DNA of 64,000 nt, taken from JADCRZ01 sp037718865. GTDB taxonomy: Bacteria > Bacteroidota > Bacteroidia > Chitinophagales > Chitinophagaceae. The notes under the pieces were generated by a model. The model did no database searches, was not told the DNA's origin, and worked only from the letters and a program-made list of their open reading frames with translations. Position numbers and translations under genes: made by a program. The stretch's first letter is position 1, and every line of letters starts with the position of its first letter. Of the stretch, positions 1 through 8,186 are shown piece after piece. The stretch lies in contig JBBJMP010000002.1 in NCBI GenBank assembly GCA_037718865.1, positions 434,001 through 498,000 of the forward strand, given 5' to 3'.

Positions 1-1
1 A

Positions 2-1006
2 TGCCGGGTAGCATCTAATGTGCTTAATATAAGCGTAAATAAAAAACCCGTACCTACTGTTTCAGTAAAGGGGCCGGTCTGCGAGGGTGAACAAACTTTC
101 CTGAGCGCCAAAGGAGGAAGCCGGTATGAATGGTCCGGTCCGGGTGGTTTTGCCGCCTCCGGCCCTGATCCGGGTTTTACAGCGTCGCTTCAAAGCACAG
201 GCACGTATTATGTCAAGGTTATTACCAGCGCGGGTTGTGATGGCCTTGACTCCATATCATTAAAGGCTTTTCCTAAACCCAGGGCAAGTGCCGGGAAAGA
301 TGAGACCATTTGCGAAGGACAATCAGTAACGTTCAATGCCACGCCCGGACTAACATATGCATGGTCGCCGGTAAAAGGGCTTTCATCTGCTTCCATTCAT
401 AATCCCATTGCATCCCCTTCCGACACTACGGTATATATATTAAGATATACAAATAATACCGGTTGCAGTGATACAGACAGCATAAACATCAATGTGCTTA
501 AAAAACCGGAAGCAGATGCCGGCCCGAATCTCAAAATTTTTGAAGGGGAGCCCGTCACTCTCTATGGCCGGGTTAAAGGTACCAGCGTTCAGTATTACTG
601 GGCTCCAAACAGGTTTTTAAGCAACAGCAGCTTGCTGTCCCCAACGGCTTATCCTACCGAAAACATCACATACACCTTAAATGTTGTTTCTACTGTTGGG
701 TGTGGTTTGGCAAAAGATGAAGTATTCGTACGGGTATTTAAAAAGGTAAAAGCGCCGAATGCTTTTTCCCCTAACGGAGATGGCATAAATGATGTTTGGA
801 AGATTGAATCCCTGGATACTTATCCCGAAGCAAGCATTTCCGTTTTTAACCGCCAGGGACAGGAAGTCTACTTCTCAAAAGGATATAGCAGGGCCTGGGA
901 TGGCAACTACAACGGAAAGGCGTTACCCGCTGCTACCTATTATTATGTTATAGACCTTAAAAACGATATACGCCTGGTAAGTGGCTGGGTACTGATTGTA
1001 CGATAA
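2..1006 (+). CDS. T9SS type B sorting domain protein, 3' part (5' end outside window)
   Basis: The reading frame is open to the first base of the window, so this is the C-terminal part of a longer secreted protein. About 240 residues consist of PKD/Ig-like segments, visible as repeated short cores of the VCEGEQ and ICEGQSV kind followed by W-S-P turns. The last ~85 residues are the gliding-motility-associated (CHU_C, T9SS type B) sorting domain: NAFSPNGDGINDVW, then FNRQGQEVYFS, a W-DG-NYNGK turn and YYYVIDLKN near the end. In this family the domain sends the protein across the outer membrane by the type IX system and is removed or retained at the surface. What the rest of the protein binds cannot be told. 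A GTG at base 20 is only an internal codon. Confidence 0.88.
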   Translation, partial: CRVASNVLNISVNKKPVPTVSVKGPVCEGEQTFLSAKGGSRYEWSGPGGFAASGPDPGFTASLQSTGTYYVKVITSAGCDGLDSISLKAFPKPRASAGKDETICEGQSVTFNATPGLTYAWSPVKGLSSASIHNPIASPSDTTVYILRYTNNTGCSDTDSININVLKKPEADAGPNLKIFEGEPVTLYGRVKGTSVQYYWAPNRFLSNSSLLSPTAYPTENITYTLNVVSTVGCGLAKDEVFVRVFKKVKAPNAFSPNGDGINDVWKIESLDTYPEASISVFNRQGQEVYFSKGYSRAWDGNYNGKALPAATYYYVIDLKNDIRLVSGWVLIVR

Positions 1007-1056
1007 ATTCTTTTTACGCATTATCCGCGGTGGTTTAAGTTTGCAGAAACAACAAT

Positions 1057-1899
1057 ATGAAAGAACTGATACTTGAAGCCTGGAACAATCGCGAACTGCT
1101 GAAACAAGCCAAATACTCCGATGCAGTCAGAGCAGTTATCGAAGACGTGGACAAGGGAAGGTTACGAACGGCATCCCCGGCGGCAACAGCCACAGCCGAT
1201 ACAACGGTTGTTCAGGACGACGGTAAATGGCAGGTGAATGAATGGGTTAAGCAGGCCATCCTTTTGTATTTTGGTATCCAGCAAATGGAAACCTATCATT
1301 TACCCCCATTTGAATTTTATGATAAGATGACACTAAAAAGCGATTATGCGTCCCTGGGAGTTCGTGCGGTTCCCCATGCAGTGGCCAGGTATGGAGCTTA
1401 TTTGGCTAAAAATGTGGTGCTGATGCCCAGTTATGTAAACATCGGCGCTTATGTTGATGAGGGCACCATGGTTGACACCTGGGCCACAGTAGGAAGCTGC
1501 GCACAAATTGGAAAAGGCGTACACCTTAGCGGAGGCGTGGGAATAGGCGGAGTATTGGAACCGCTTCAGGCTAAACCGGTGATCATTGAGGACGGATGTT
1601 TTCTTGGTTCAAGGTCTATTGTCGTGGAGGGTGTTAGGGTTGAAAAGGAAGCCGTTCTGGGAGCGAACGTGGTGTTAACCCAAAGCACAAAAATAATCGA
1701 TGTCAGCGGCAATGAACCGGTAGAATATAAAGGAAGAGTGCCGGCACGCAGTGTGGTGATACCCGGAACATATCCGAAAAGATTTCCTGCCGGAGAATAT
1801 CATGTAAGCTGCGCCTTAATTATCGGGCAACGAAAACCAAGCACTGATCTAAAGACCAGTTTAAACGATGCATTACGAGACTTCAATGTATCTGCATAA
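1057..1899 (+). CDS. dapD: 2,3,4,5-tetrahydropyridine-2,6-dicarboxylate N-succinyltransferase (DapD)
   Basis: This cytoplasmic enzyme transfers succinyl from succinyl-CoA to tetrahydrodipicolinate in the succinylase branch of lysine and meso-diaminopimelate synthesis. The 280-aa length is usual for the family. The N-terminal ~100 residues form the helical DapD cap (TASPAATATADTTVVQDDGK region, then KQAILLYFGIQQME). From about residue 125 the left-handed beta-helix hexapeptide repeats are obvious: IGAYVDEGTMVDTWATVGS, QIGKGVHLSGGVGIGG, then IEDGCFLGSRSIVVEGV. It starts at an ATG 50 bp after the T9SS gene and is followed after 18 bp by the EamA gene, so the two may be co-transcribed. No other dap gene is nearby. 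Confidence 0.96.
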   Translation: MKELILEAWNNRELLKQAKYSDAVRAVIEDVDKGRLRTASPAATATADTTVVQDDGKWQVNEWVKQAILLYFGIQQMETYHLPPFEFYDKMTLKSDYASLGVRAVPHAVARYGAYLAKNVVLMPSYVNIGAYVDEGTMVDTWATVGSCAQIGKGVHLSGGVGIGGVLEPLQAKPVIIEDGCFLGSRSIVVEGVRVEKEAVLGANVVLTQSTKIIDVSGNEPVEYKGRVPARSVVIPGTYPKRFPAGEYHVSCALIIGQRKPSTDLKTSLNDALRDFNVSA

Positions 1900-1917
1900 G
1901 ATGAGCGGGGCGTTATC

Positions 1918-2829
1918 ATGATAAAAAGCAGCCCTATTACTCTGGCTGGTTTCATCATCACCTTTCTGGGAGCCATTCTGTTTTCAACAAAAGCAATCAT
2001 TGTAAAAAAGGCCTTTGCTGATACTCGTATAGATGCGTTAACCCTGCTCACCATCAGAATGATATTCTCACTTCCTTTTTTTGTGGGAATTGCCATCTTT
2101 GCTTCAAACAAGAAAGACAACGTTCGCCTGAACAGCAAACAGTGGTTCTATGTAATTATCATCGGTTTGTTCGGCTACTACCTCAGCAGCCTTTTTGATT
2201 TTATCGGATTACAATATGTGTCAGCCGGCCTGGAAAGGCTCATTCTCTTTCTCTACCCTACATTCACCGTATTGATCAATGCGTTTGTGTTTAAACAAAA
2301 GATAAACCGCATACAGCAGGTGGCGTTGGCGCTAACCTATGCAGGAATTGCCATTGCTTATTTCGGCGAATTAAAGATCGATATGGAAAATCCGCATTTC
2401 CTGCTGGGTAGTTTCCTGATCTTTGTTTGCGCCATCACCTATTCGATCTACATAGTCGGCAGCGGGAGGATTATACCGATTATAGGTGCTACCAAATTTA
2501 CGGCATATGCCATGCTTGCTTCAACCATTGGTGTTTTCCTGCATTTCCTTCTTGCAGGTAATTATCATACGCTTGCCACCAGTTCAGGACTGTGGGCTTA
2601 TGGTATTTTGCTGGCCATCATGGCTACAGTTATACCATCCCTTCTTGTATCTAATGGCATGAAGCGTATTGGATCAAATAACGTAGCTATCATATCGGGC
2701 ATCGGCCCGGTTTCGACTATCGTCCAGGCTCATTTTATACTTGGCGAACCTATCTTTCCCGCTCAAATGATAGGAACGGTTTTAGTGATTTCAGGAGTGC
2801 TGCTTATCGGGTGGAAGAAAGGGAAATAA
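1918..2829 (+). CDS. DMT superfamily transporter, EamA family
   Basis: A 303-aa integral membrane protein of about ten hydrophobic segments arranged as two EamA halves (roughly residues 8-145 and 160-298). The halves begin with the usual G-A-LFSTKAIIVKKAF and LLGSFLIFVCAITYSIY type stretches, and the second half contains the conserved VSTIVQAHFILGEP helix. EamA proteins mostly export or import small metabolites such as amino acids or nucleotide derivatives; the substrate cannot be read from the sequence. The gene begins 18 bp after dapD and ends before the tRNA-Leu gene, so a link to lysine-pathway metabolites is possible but only by position. Confidence 0.9.
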   Translation: MIKSSPITLAGFIITFLGAILFSTKAIIVKKAFADTRIDALTLLTIRMIFSLPFFVGIAIFASNKKDNVRLNSKQWFYVIIIGLFGYYLSSLFDFIGLQYVSAGLERLILFLYPTFTVLINAFVFKQKINRIQQVALALTYAGIAIAYFGELKIDMENPHFLLGSFLIFVCAITYSIYIVGSGRIIPIIGATKFTAYAMLASTIGVFLHFLLAGNYHTLATSSGLWAYGILLAIMATVIPSLLVSNGMKRIGSNNVAIISGIGPVSTIVQAHFILGEPIFPAQMIGTVLVISGVLLIGWKKGK

Positions 2830-2942
2830 ACGCCATTTATTTTCATTGTTTTTGAATGCTTCAGTTATATTGAAATAACAAATAATCAACAGTGAAAGCA
2901 TAATAATTAGCAATTCCTTTGTAGGTTTGCAACCCTGCACTT

Positions 2943-3026
2943 GCCCGGGTGGCGAAATTGGTAGACGCACTGTGTTCAGGTCGCAGCGTTCGCAAGGATG
3001 TGCTGGTTCGAATCCAGTCCCGGGCA
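2943..3026 (+). tRNA. tRNA-Leu (anticodon CAG)
   Basis: A class II tRNA. The acceptor arm GCCCGGG (2943-2949) pairs fully with CCCGGGC (3019-3025), with A as discriminator. The D arm carries the leucine-typical TGGCGAAATTGGTAGACGC. The anticodon stem CTGTG/CGCAG closes the loop TTCAGGT, with CAG at 2977-2979. A variable arm follows (GCGTTCGCAAGGATGT region), then the T arm with GGTTCGAATCC. CCA is not encoded (CGA follows). The gene lies between the EamA gene and a strong hairpin terminator. Confidence 0.97.
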
Positions 3027-3028
3027 CG

Positions 3029-3072
3029 AACCGGACAAATCGATGTGATTCGGTTTGTCCGGTTTTATTTTT
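3029..3072 (+). terminator. Rho-independent terminator of tRNA-Leu
   Basis: Three bases after the tRNA a 15-bp stem (3029-3043 with 3050-3064, one G-T pair) with a 6-nt loop is followed by TTATTTTT. The inner part of both arms is ACCGGACAAA and TTTGTCCGGT. Position and T tract fit the terminator of the tRNA transcript. Confidence 0.85.
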
Positions 3073-3108
3073 ACCTACTTCCGTACCGCATTATAGCTTA
3101 ACCTCATC

Positions 3109-3184
3109 TTAGCTCGGGGAGAGCTACGTGTTTATAGAAGATCAGGTAAAATAGTTAGCTCCGGAGAAACTCCGTGTAGCGGGT
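3109..3184 (+). repeat. Two palindromic intergenic repeat units (TAGCTC...GAGCTA type)
   Basis: Two related units stand in the spacer before the potassium channel gene. Unit 1 (3109-3137) is TTAGCTCggggaGAGCTACGTG and ends TTTATAG. Unit 2 (about 3155-3184) is TTAGCTCCGGAGaaaCTCCG, followed by TGTAGCGGGT. Both have a short hairpin core and share the TTAGCTC start and the GTGTxTA/GTAGC side. I remember similar GAGCTAC..GTTTATAG sequences as common intergenic repeats in this phylum, but a genome count is needed. Confidence 0.5.
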
Positions 3185-3235
3185 ATTTCATGTGCTCTTA
3201 CTGATTATTTATATTTTATGGCGTTATAGAAGGTG

Positions 3236-4156
3236 ATGGAAAATACGAACACAGGTTTTGGCATACAACCCACTCAATTGGGTGACAGGTTTGTTCAAAA
3301 AGACGGAACCTTTAACATTCGCAAGGAAGGTATCAGCTATTGGAGAAGAACCAGCCTGTATTCTTCTATGCTTCAATTATCCTGGTTGCAATTTCTGGGA
3401 TTCATTTTTGTGATTTACTTCGTTGTTTGTATGATGTTCACGCTATTGTACTGGTGGATCGACCTGAAGCAGTTTACGGGATTAGTGTCCACTACACCCA
3501 TGTCAAGCATATGGGAGTTATTTTTTTTTAGTACGCAGACCTTTACTACAGTGGGATACGGAAGAATTAATCCGGTTGGCACGCTGGCCAACAGCATTGC
3601 CTCCATACAGGCGATGTCTGGCTGGTTGTTCTTTGCCCTGGTAACCGGTTTGTTATATGGACGGTTTACCAGGCCTAGTGCGTTTTTGGCCTTTAGCCAT
3701 AATGCGCTGATCAGTCCGTATCAGGGAGGATTGGCACTGATGTTCCGGCTGGTGCCATATAAATCGCATCATCACCTGACCGATGCCAAAATAGTAGTAA
3801 ACCTGGCCCGGGTAGAAAGTCTAGATACAAAAACAGAATACAAATTTTATCAGCTGAACCTCGAGCGTTCCCAGATAGATTTTTTGAGCATGAACTGGAC
3901 GGTGGTGCACCCCATTGACGAAAACAGTCCTTTATTTAACACCAGTACAGAAGCGATGCGGGCTGCAGATACCGAATTGTATGTGCAGGTGAGCGGCTTT
4001 GACCCCATCTTTTCAAATACGGTGATGCAACGGACCTCGTATACTTCGGCGGAAGTAATCTGGAACGCGAAATTTTTACCGATGTACCGTGAATCGGAAG
4101 ATGGTTCAACAACCATTGTGAAGGTGGATAAGCTTAATCAGTATGAGTTGCTTTAA
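3236..4156 (+). CDS. Inward-rectifier potassium channel (Kir/KirBac-like)
   Basis: The protein (306 aa) has the KirBac plan: a short cytoplasmic N-terminus, outer helix near residues 50-75, pore loop with selectivity filter TTVGYGR near residue 105, inner helix around 115-140 (MSGWLFFALVTGLLYGRF), and a ~165-residue C-terminal Ig-like cytoplasmic domain starting after RPSAFLAFS. It would conduct potassium across the inner membrane; gating ligand unknown. I chose the ATG at 3236 because the GTG three bases upstream sits directly on the AGAAGG element. The gene is convergent with the large gene ending at 4241, with only ~85 bp between them, and stands alone. Confidence 0.93.
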   Translation: MENTNTGFGIQPTQLGDRFVQKDGTFNIRKEGISYWRRTSLYSSMLQLSWLQFLGFIFVIYFVVCMMFTLLYWWIDLKQFTGLVSTTPMSSIWELFFFSTQTFTTVGYGRINPVGTLANSIASIQAMSGWLFFALVTGLLYGRFTRPSAFLAFSHNALISPYQGGLALMFRLVPYKSHHHLTDAKIVVNLARVESLDTKTEYKFYQLNLERSQIDFLSMNWTVVHPIDENSPLFNTSTEAMRAADTELYVQVSGFDPIFSNTVMQRTSYTSAEVIWNAKFLPMYRESEDGSTTIVKVDKLNQYELL

Positions 4157-4240
4157 TCGTCCTGGATGATTAGTCACAATACATTCGGCTAATGTATGCA
4201 GCGGTAAAAAATAGCCCATCATGCCATTAAATCAGCGAAT

Positions 4241-7200
4241 TCATTCATTGTTCTTTACTGATTCTTTACCAGCTGCCGTCCGCAGGTAAGATAGCAGGTC
4301 AACCACTTCCTTGTCTGTCAGTGATGTCAACAGTCCCTGGGGCATCATGGAAACGGGCGTTTCTTCCCTCGATTGAATCGATGACTTATTAATAACTACT
4401 GCATCCTGGCCCACCACGCGCATGGTGATCTGACGTTGGTTCTCTGCAATCACATTTCCTGAATATGTCCGGCCATCGCGTGTAGTGATAACAACCATTT
4501 TGTACGCATCCTGTATCTCTTCACTTGGATTAAGGATATTAAACAGGAGATAATCTAGGTTTGACCTGTTGGAACCCGTAAGGTCAGGGCCGATATTTCC
4601 GCCTTGCCCATACATCTTATGACAGCTTCCGCAAGTACCCTGAAAAAGCTGCTGACCGTTTTTATGATCCGCCGATGTTACCGCTTGCCCGGTCAGCATA
4701 TTTTTATACTTTTCGTATTGTTTATCGTCACGGGGAGTATCGTCTATCGGTCCCCATACTTCCACAAATCCACTGCCTACGACCCTGCGCAATTGCCTGG
4801 CAACATTCGCGGGAACGTCTTTTTTGAGAATCACATTATTCTTGAGGGCCTGCGTAAAAGCCCAGCCATACCTGGGGCGTGATGACAGGGTTTGAATCGC
4901 TGCGGATTTCTCAGCGGCATTCAGATCCTTATACTTTTTTATAATTAACTGCCCAAGGTTTTCGTTGTCAAAAGCAGCAACCGATTTTATGACATCAGCC
5001 CGCAACGGCAGGTCCTCGAGCAGCAGTGGAAGTTCTGTTAACAGTTCTTTACGTTGCTGGGCGGCAAGAGCGAACAGTGCTTTTTTTCTTTGATCCAGGG
5101 GCGCCTTCTTATTTTTAAGTGTGGCCAGCGACCGATTCGCGGCTTCCGTATCGCCAAAAAGTTCGGCGATTTCTCCTGCCAGTTGAGCGGCCCTTCCATC
5201 TGCTTTTTTTAATGAGGTGTACACGTTTTTCCATGAAGCCGGAGGTTTAAGGTCGGTTCGCCCTTCCATGCCATTCATCATTCCTTCCATTAAACTTATC
5301 AGCGTTTTAGGCTGAGCCCCGATGGATTTTATGAGATCATCCATTGCACCTGCATCCACGGAGCGTCGGGCGGTGTATTGGGCAAGCATCGGGATGTTCA
5401 TTTCGGCTGCAATTTTTAATGCACGTGCCGGATCTTCTTTGGCAAGCGGTTCAAGGCCATACCAGATCATTTTGGGAAGGTTATGATCGCTAACGTCTTC
5501 TCCATGCTTAACCAGTTCGGCAACAATTTTCCAACTGGAAGTTTTATCAAGCCTTTGCAGCGCTGAAGCAAGGTAAAGCCTGACGACTGCAGATGGGTCT
5601 TCGCGCGCCATAAGGGAAAACTTTGCTGTGGCTGCGGCAGCAGGCAAACGTTCTTCACATAATAACTGGATTGCCCAGGCCCTGATATATTCTTCTTTAT
5701 CGCCGAGTGCCTTTGAAAGTATATCTGGTGAAAGCCCTTTTGTTACATGAAGTGCCCACATGGCCCTTAACCGCAAATCGACATTTGAGTTTGTATGAAA
5801 GATGTCGAGAAGCTGGCCATGGGTGTTTCCATCAAGCTTTCCTTTGGCCGCCCTGCCCTGAAGGATCACCCTGGCCCGTCGGGCATGCCAGTCGCTCTTG
5901 CTTGTTTGCAGGGCTACCAGCTCTTTATCTGCCAGTTTAGACAGGTCCGAATAGCGTCCTTCCCAGTTCAGGGCTGCTGATTTTTTCGGAATTATCCTGA
6001 AAATGCGACCAGTTTCCGTATTCAGTACTTTCGATCCGCATATATCTGCATCGTGCCAGTCGAGCGCATATAGTCCGCCTTCCGGGCCGATCTCCATGCT
6101 AAATCCTACCCATTGCGCATTATTGGCCAGCATAAAATCGTCGCCGTGGCTGGCTGTGAACCCTGATCCTGCCGGCTTCAGTAAATCGGATAATACGGCA
6201 TGCTCGTGAATATTAGCCATGAATATCCTTCCATTCTGCGAAGCGGGAAAGGCATCGGATTGATAGATTCGGGCACCTCCGTGGGCTGACCGGTGACTAT
6301 GATCGGTAATCGTTTTTATGTCGTCATACACGTATGGATTAAAATGCTGCCCTCCCTGGCGGTGATAGATGCCACCGGGGATCACATGCCACATATGAGG
6401 GATAACGCAGGCGCTGATAAACATTTGCCCTTTGGCGTCATAATCTATTCCCCAGGGATTACTAAAGCCGTGGGCAACCACTTCAAATTTATCTTTTGTA
6501 GGATGATACCGCCATACTCCTCCGTTAATGTCAGTCCCCTCTGCCTCCAGTAAATTTTCAGGAAAAGGATCCTTATGCTTATACAAGCGTCCCTTTCCCT
6601 CCGGCTTTCTTACTTTGGAAGGTGTTGCAAAACCCTGGCAGCCGTACAACCATCCATCAGGGCCCCAATGAAAGCTATTCAGCGTTTCGTGGCGGTCGCG
6701 AATGCCCCATCCCGTCAGGCGCACTTCTATATCTGCAGTATCCGCAACATCGTCACGATTGCGATCGGGAACAAAAAGCAGGTTAGGCGGTGCTCCAACA
6801 AATACTCCGTCAAAACCCACTGCAAGGGCAGCAGGGAAGGCGATTCCTTCCATGAACACTTTCCGGGTATCGGCCACACCATCGTGATTGGTATCTTCGA
6901 GTATCAGGATACGGCTCTGTCCTGAATTGGAAAATCCGGTTCCGCGGGACTCGTAATCCCTGTTTTCCGCAATCCACATCCGCCCCCGGTCATCCCAGCA
7001 AAAAGCCATTGGCTGGGTCATCAGCGGTTCGGCGGCCCAGGCATTTACCTGATATCCTTCCTTAAGCGTCATACTTTCAACGGCTTCTTTAGGTGTAAGG
7101 AATTTAGCTTCCAGCCCTTCCTGTTGAGCTATTTTCCACAACTCGGTGGTGGAATACAGCGAATTTTTTCCGCTGAATTTTCCCCATTGCCCTGAAAGTT

Positions 7201-8092
7201 TTACATCACTTAGCGTTCCGGTATACACTACCAGCTGGTGACGGATCAGTTCTACCTCACCCTTATTGATCTTCCAGTCGCCTTCCCTGGCACGTGCAGT
7301 GCCTATTCCCATCTGGTCATCCACCCGCCAGTGCAGGGGATAATCTTTATTTTCCGGGTGATCGAAAATGGCTACATGAGCCAGGTCGTCGCGACCTTCT
7401 ACCTGCATACCTACATCCACCCACATGGCACGCTGCCCCTCGGCTTTTTCATTTCGCTGCCTTGCAGCATTAATCACCTCGCCGCTGATGCCCTTACGCC
7501 ACGGCATGCGAAGGAACAATCCGCCATAATCATATTTTCCTATGGTGATGTCCGTTTGCGCCTCCCCTTTCCATTCGAGTGAGATCACAAACTGACCGCT
7601 ATCCTCGCGCATGGTCCAGTTTTGGGTTTCTACGAGAATGGGATTACCCTGCTCGTTCAGCATGTTATAAACGGTTTGCCATTTTACCTCCGTACCTTTT
7701 TCCTCCACTATACTTGCAGAAACCCTTTTCCAGTATTCCCCTCCCGGATTGTGAAAAAAATCCCGTCCATTGACGCGGGTGAACCCCCAGTACAGGCCGG
7801 TCTGATGCTTATGATGACCCGGGCTATACTCTGTAAGTAAGCCTTTGCCATCCGGTGCGGAAATGGGATGTATATAAGGCCGGAAATCGGGTTTCGCATG
7901 TTGGGTCAACAAAGGACTGGTAGAACCTGCCCGGTATATGGAAATGGTTCCTGCACTTTCGTCTTGCTTTATAAACAGTTCTGTTTTATCGTCAAGTTCA
8001 GACTTATGGGACTCACTTGTACGGGGATAAAAAAAGGCACTTAGAGAAGCGGTTATCAATCCCAGCACAATCAGCCAATTGAATTTTTTCAT
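4241..8092 (-). CDS. DUF6807 / PVC-type membrane-bound dehydrogenase / HEAT / cytochrome c fusion protein
   Basis: A 1283-aa exported protein with an N-terminal signal or anchor segment (LIVLGLITASLSAFF). Residues ~40-300 match the DUF6807 (PmoA-like) domain, with SPGHHKHQTGLYWGF. Residues ~345-690 are the PVC-type N-terminal beta-propeller domain (MTLKEGYQVNAWAAEPLM, WIAENRDYES, DTNHDGVADTRKVF). Residues ~720-1120 are helical HEAT-like repeats. The end is a c-type cytochrome domain with heme motif CGSCH at 1154-1158 and a distal Met in SMMPQG. The family is thought to oxidise or bind sugar-type substrates in the periplasm; the substrate is unknown. It is the last gene of the sigma/FecR/SusC/SusD set, 94 bp behind susD, which suggests processing of whatever the SusCD pair imports. 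Confidence 0.88.
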   Translation of the reverse strand: MKKFNWLIVLGLITASLSAFFYPRTSESHKSELDDKTELFIKQDESAGTISIYRAGSTSPLLTQHAKPDFRPYIHPISAPDGKGLLTEYSPGHHKHQTGLYWGFTRVNGRDFFHNPGGEYWKRVSASIVEEKGTEVKWQTVYNMLNEQGNPILVETQNWTMREDSGQFVISLEWKGEAQTDITIGKYDYGGLFLRMPWRKGISGEVINAARQRNEKAEGQRAMWVDVGMQVEGRDDLAHVAIFDHPENKDYPLHWRVDDQMGIGTARAREGDWKINKGEVELIRHQLVVYTGTLSDVKLSGQWGKFSGKNSLYSTTELWKIAQQEGLEAKFLTPKEAVESMTLKEGYQVNAWAAEPLMTQPMAFCWDDRGRMWIAENRDYESRGTGFSNSGQSRILILEDTNHDGVADTRKVFMEGIAFPAALAVGFDGVFVGAPPNLLFVPDRNRDDVADTADIEVRLTGWGIRDRHETLNSFHWGPDGWLYGCQGFATPSKVRKPEGKGRLYKHKDPFPENLLEAEGTDINGGVWRYHPTKDKFEVVAHGFSNPWGIDYDAKGQMFISACVIPHMWHVIPGGIYHRQGGQHFNPYVYDDIKTITDHSHRSAHGGARIYQSDAFPASQNGRIFMANIHEHAVLSDLLKPAGSGFTASHGDDFMLANNAQWVGFSMEIGPEGGLYALDWHDADICGSKVLNTETGRIFRIIPKKSAALNWEGRYSDLSKLADKELVALQTSKSDWHARRARVILQGRAAKGKLDGNTHGQLLDIFHTNSNVDLRLRAMWALHVTKGLSPDILSKALGDKEEYIRAWAIQLLCEERLPAAAATAKFSLMAREDPSAVVRLYLASALQRLDKTSSWKIVAELVKHGEDVSDHNLPKMIWYGLEPLAKEDPARALKIAAEMNIPMLAQYTARRSVDAGAMDDLIKSIGAQPKTLISLMEGMMNGMEGRTDLKPPASWKNVYTSLKKADGRAAQLAGEIAELFGDTEAANRSLATLKNKKAPLDQRKKALFALAAQQRKELLTELPLLLEDLPLRADVIKSVAAFDNENLGQLIIKKYKDLNAAEKSAAIQTLSSRPRYGWAFTQALKNNVILKKDVPANVARQLRRVVGSGFVEVWGPIDDTPRDDKQYEKYKNMLTGQAVTSADHKNGQQLFQGTCGSCHKMYGQGGNIGPDLTGSNRSNLDYLLFNILNPSEEIQDAYKMVVITTRDGRTYSGNVIAENQRQITMRVVGQDAVVINKSSIQSREETPVSMMPQGLLTSLTDKEVVDLLSYLRTAAGKESVKNNE

Positions 8093-8186
8093 ACAAGTAA
8101 TTAATTAATAGTCTAATGTCTTTTATCGATTCAAATTACAGAACCTGAGCCTGATTATCACAAGTATTTATTACATTTTTTAACGT

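Noticed and set aside
2791..3112. Frames crossing tRNA-Leu on both strands
   Set aside because: They contain tRNA and terminator sequence; typical mistaken gene calls at tRNA genes.
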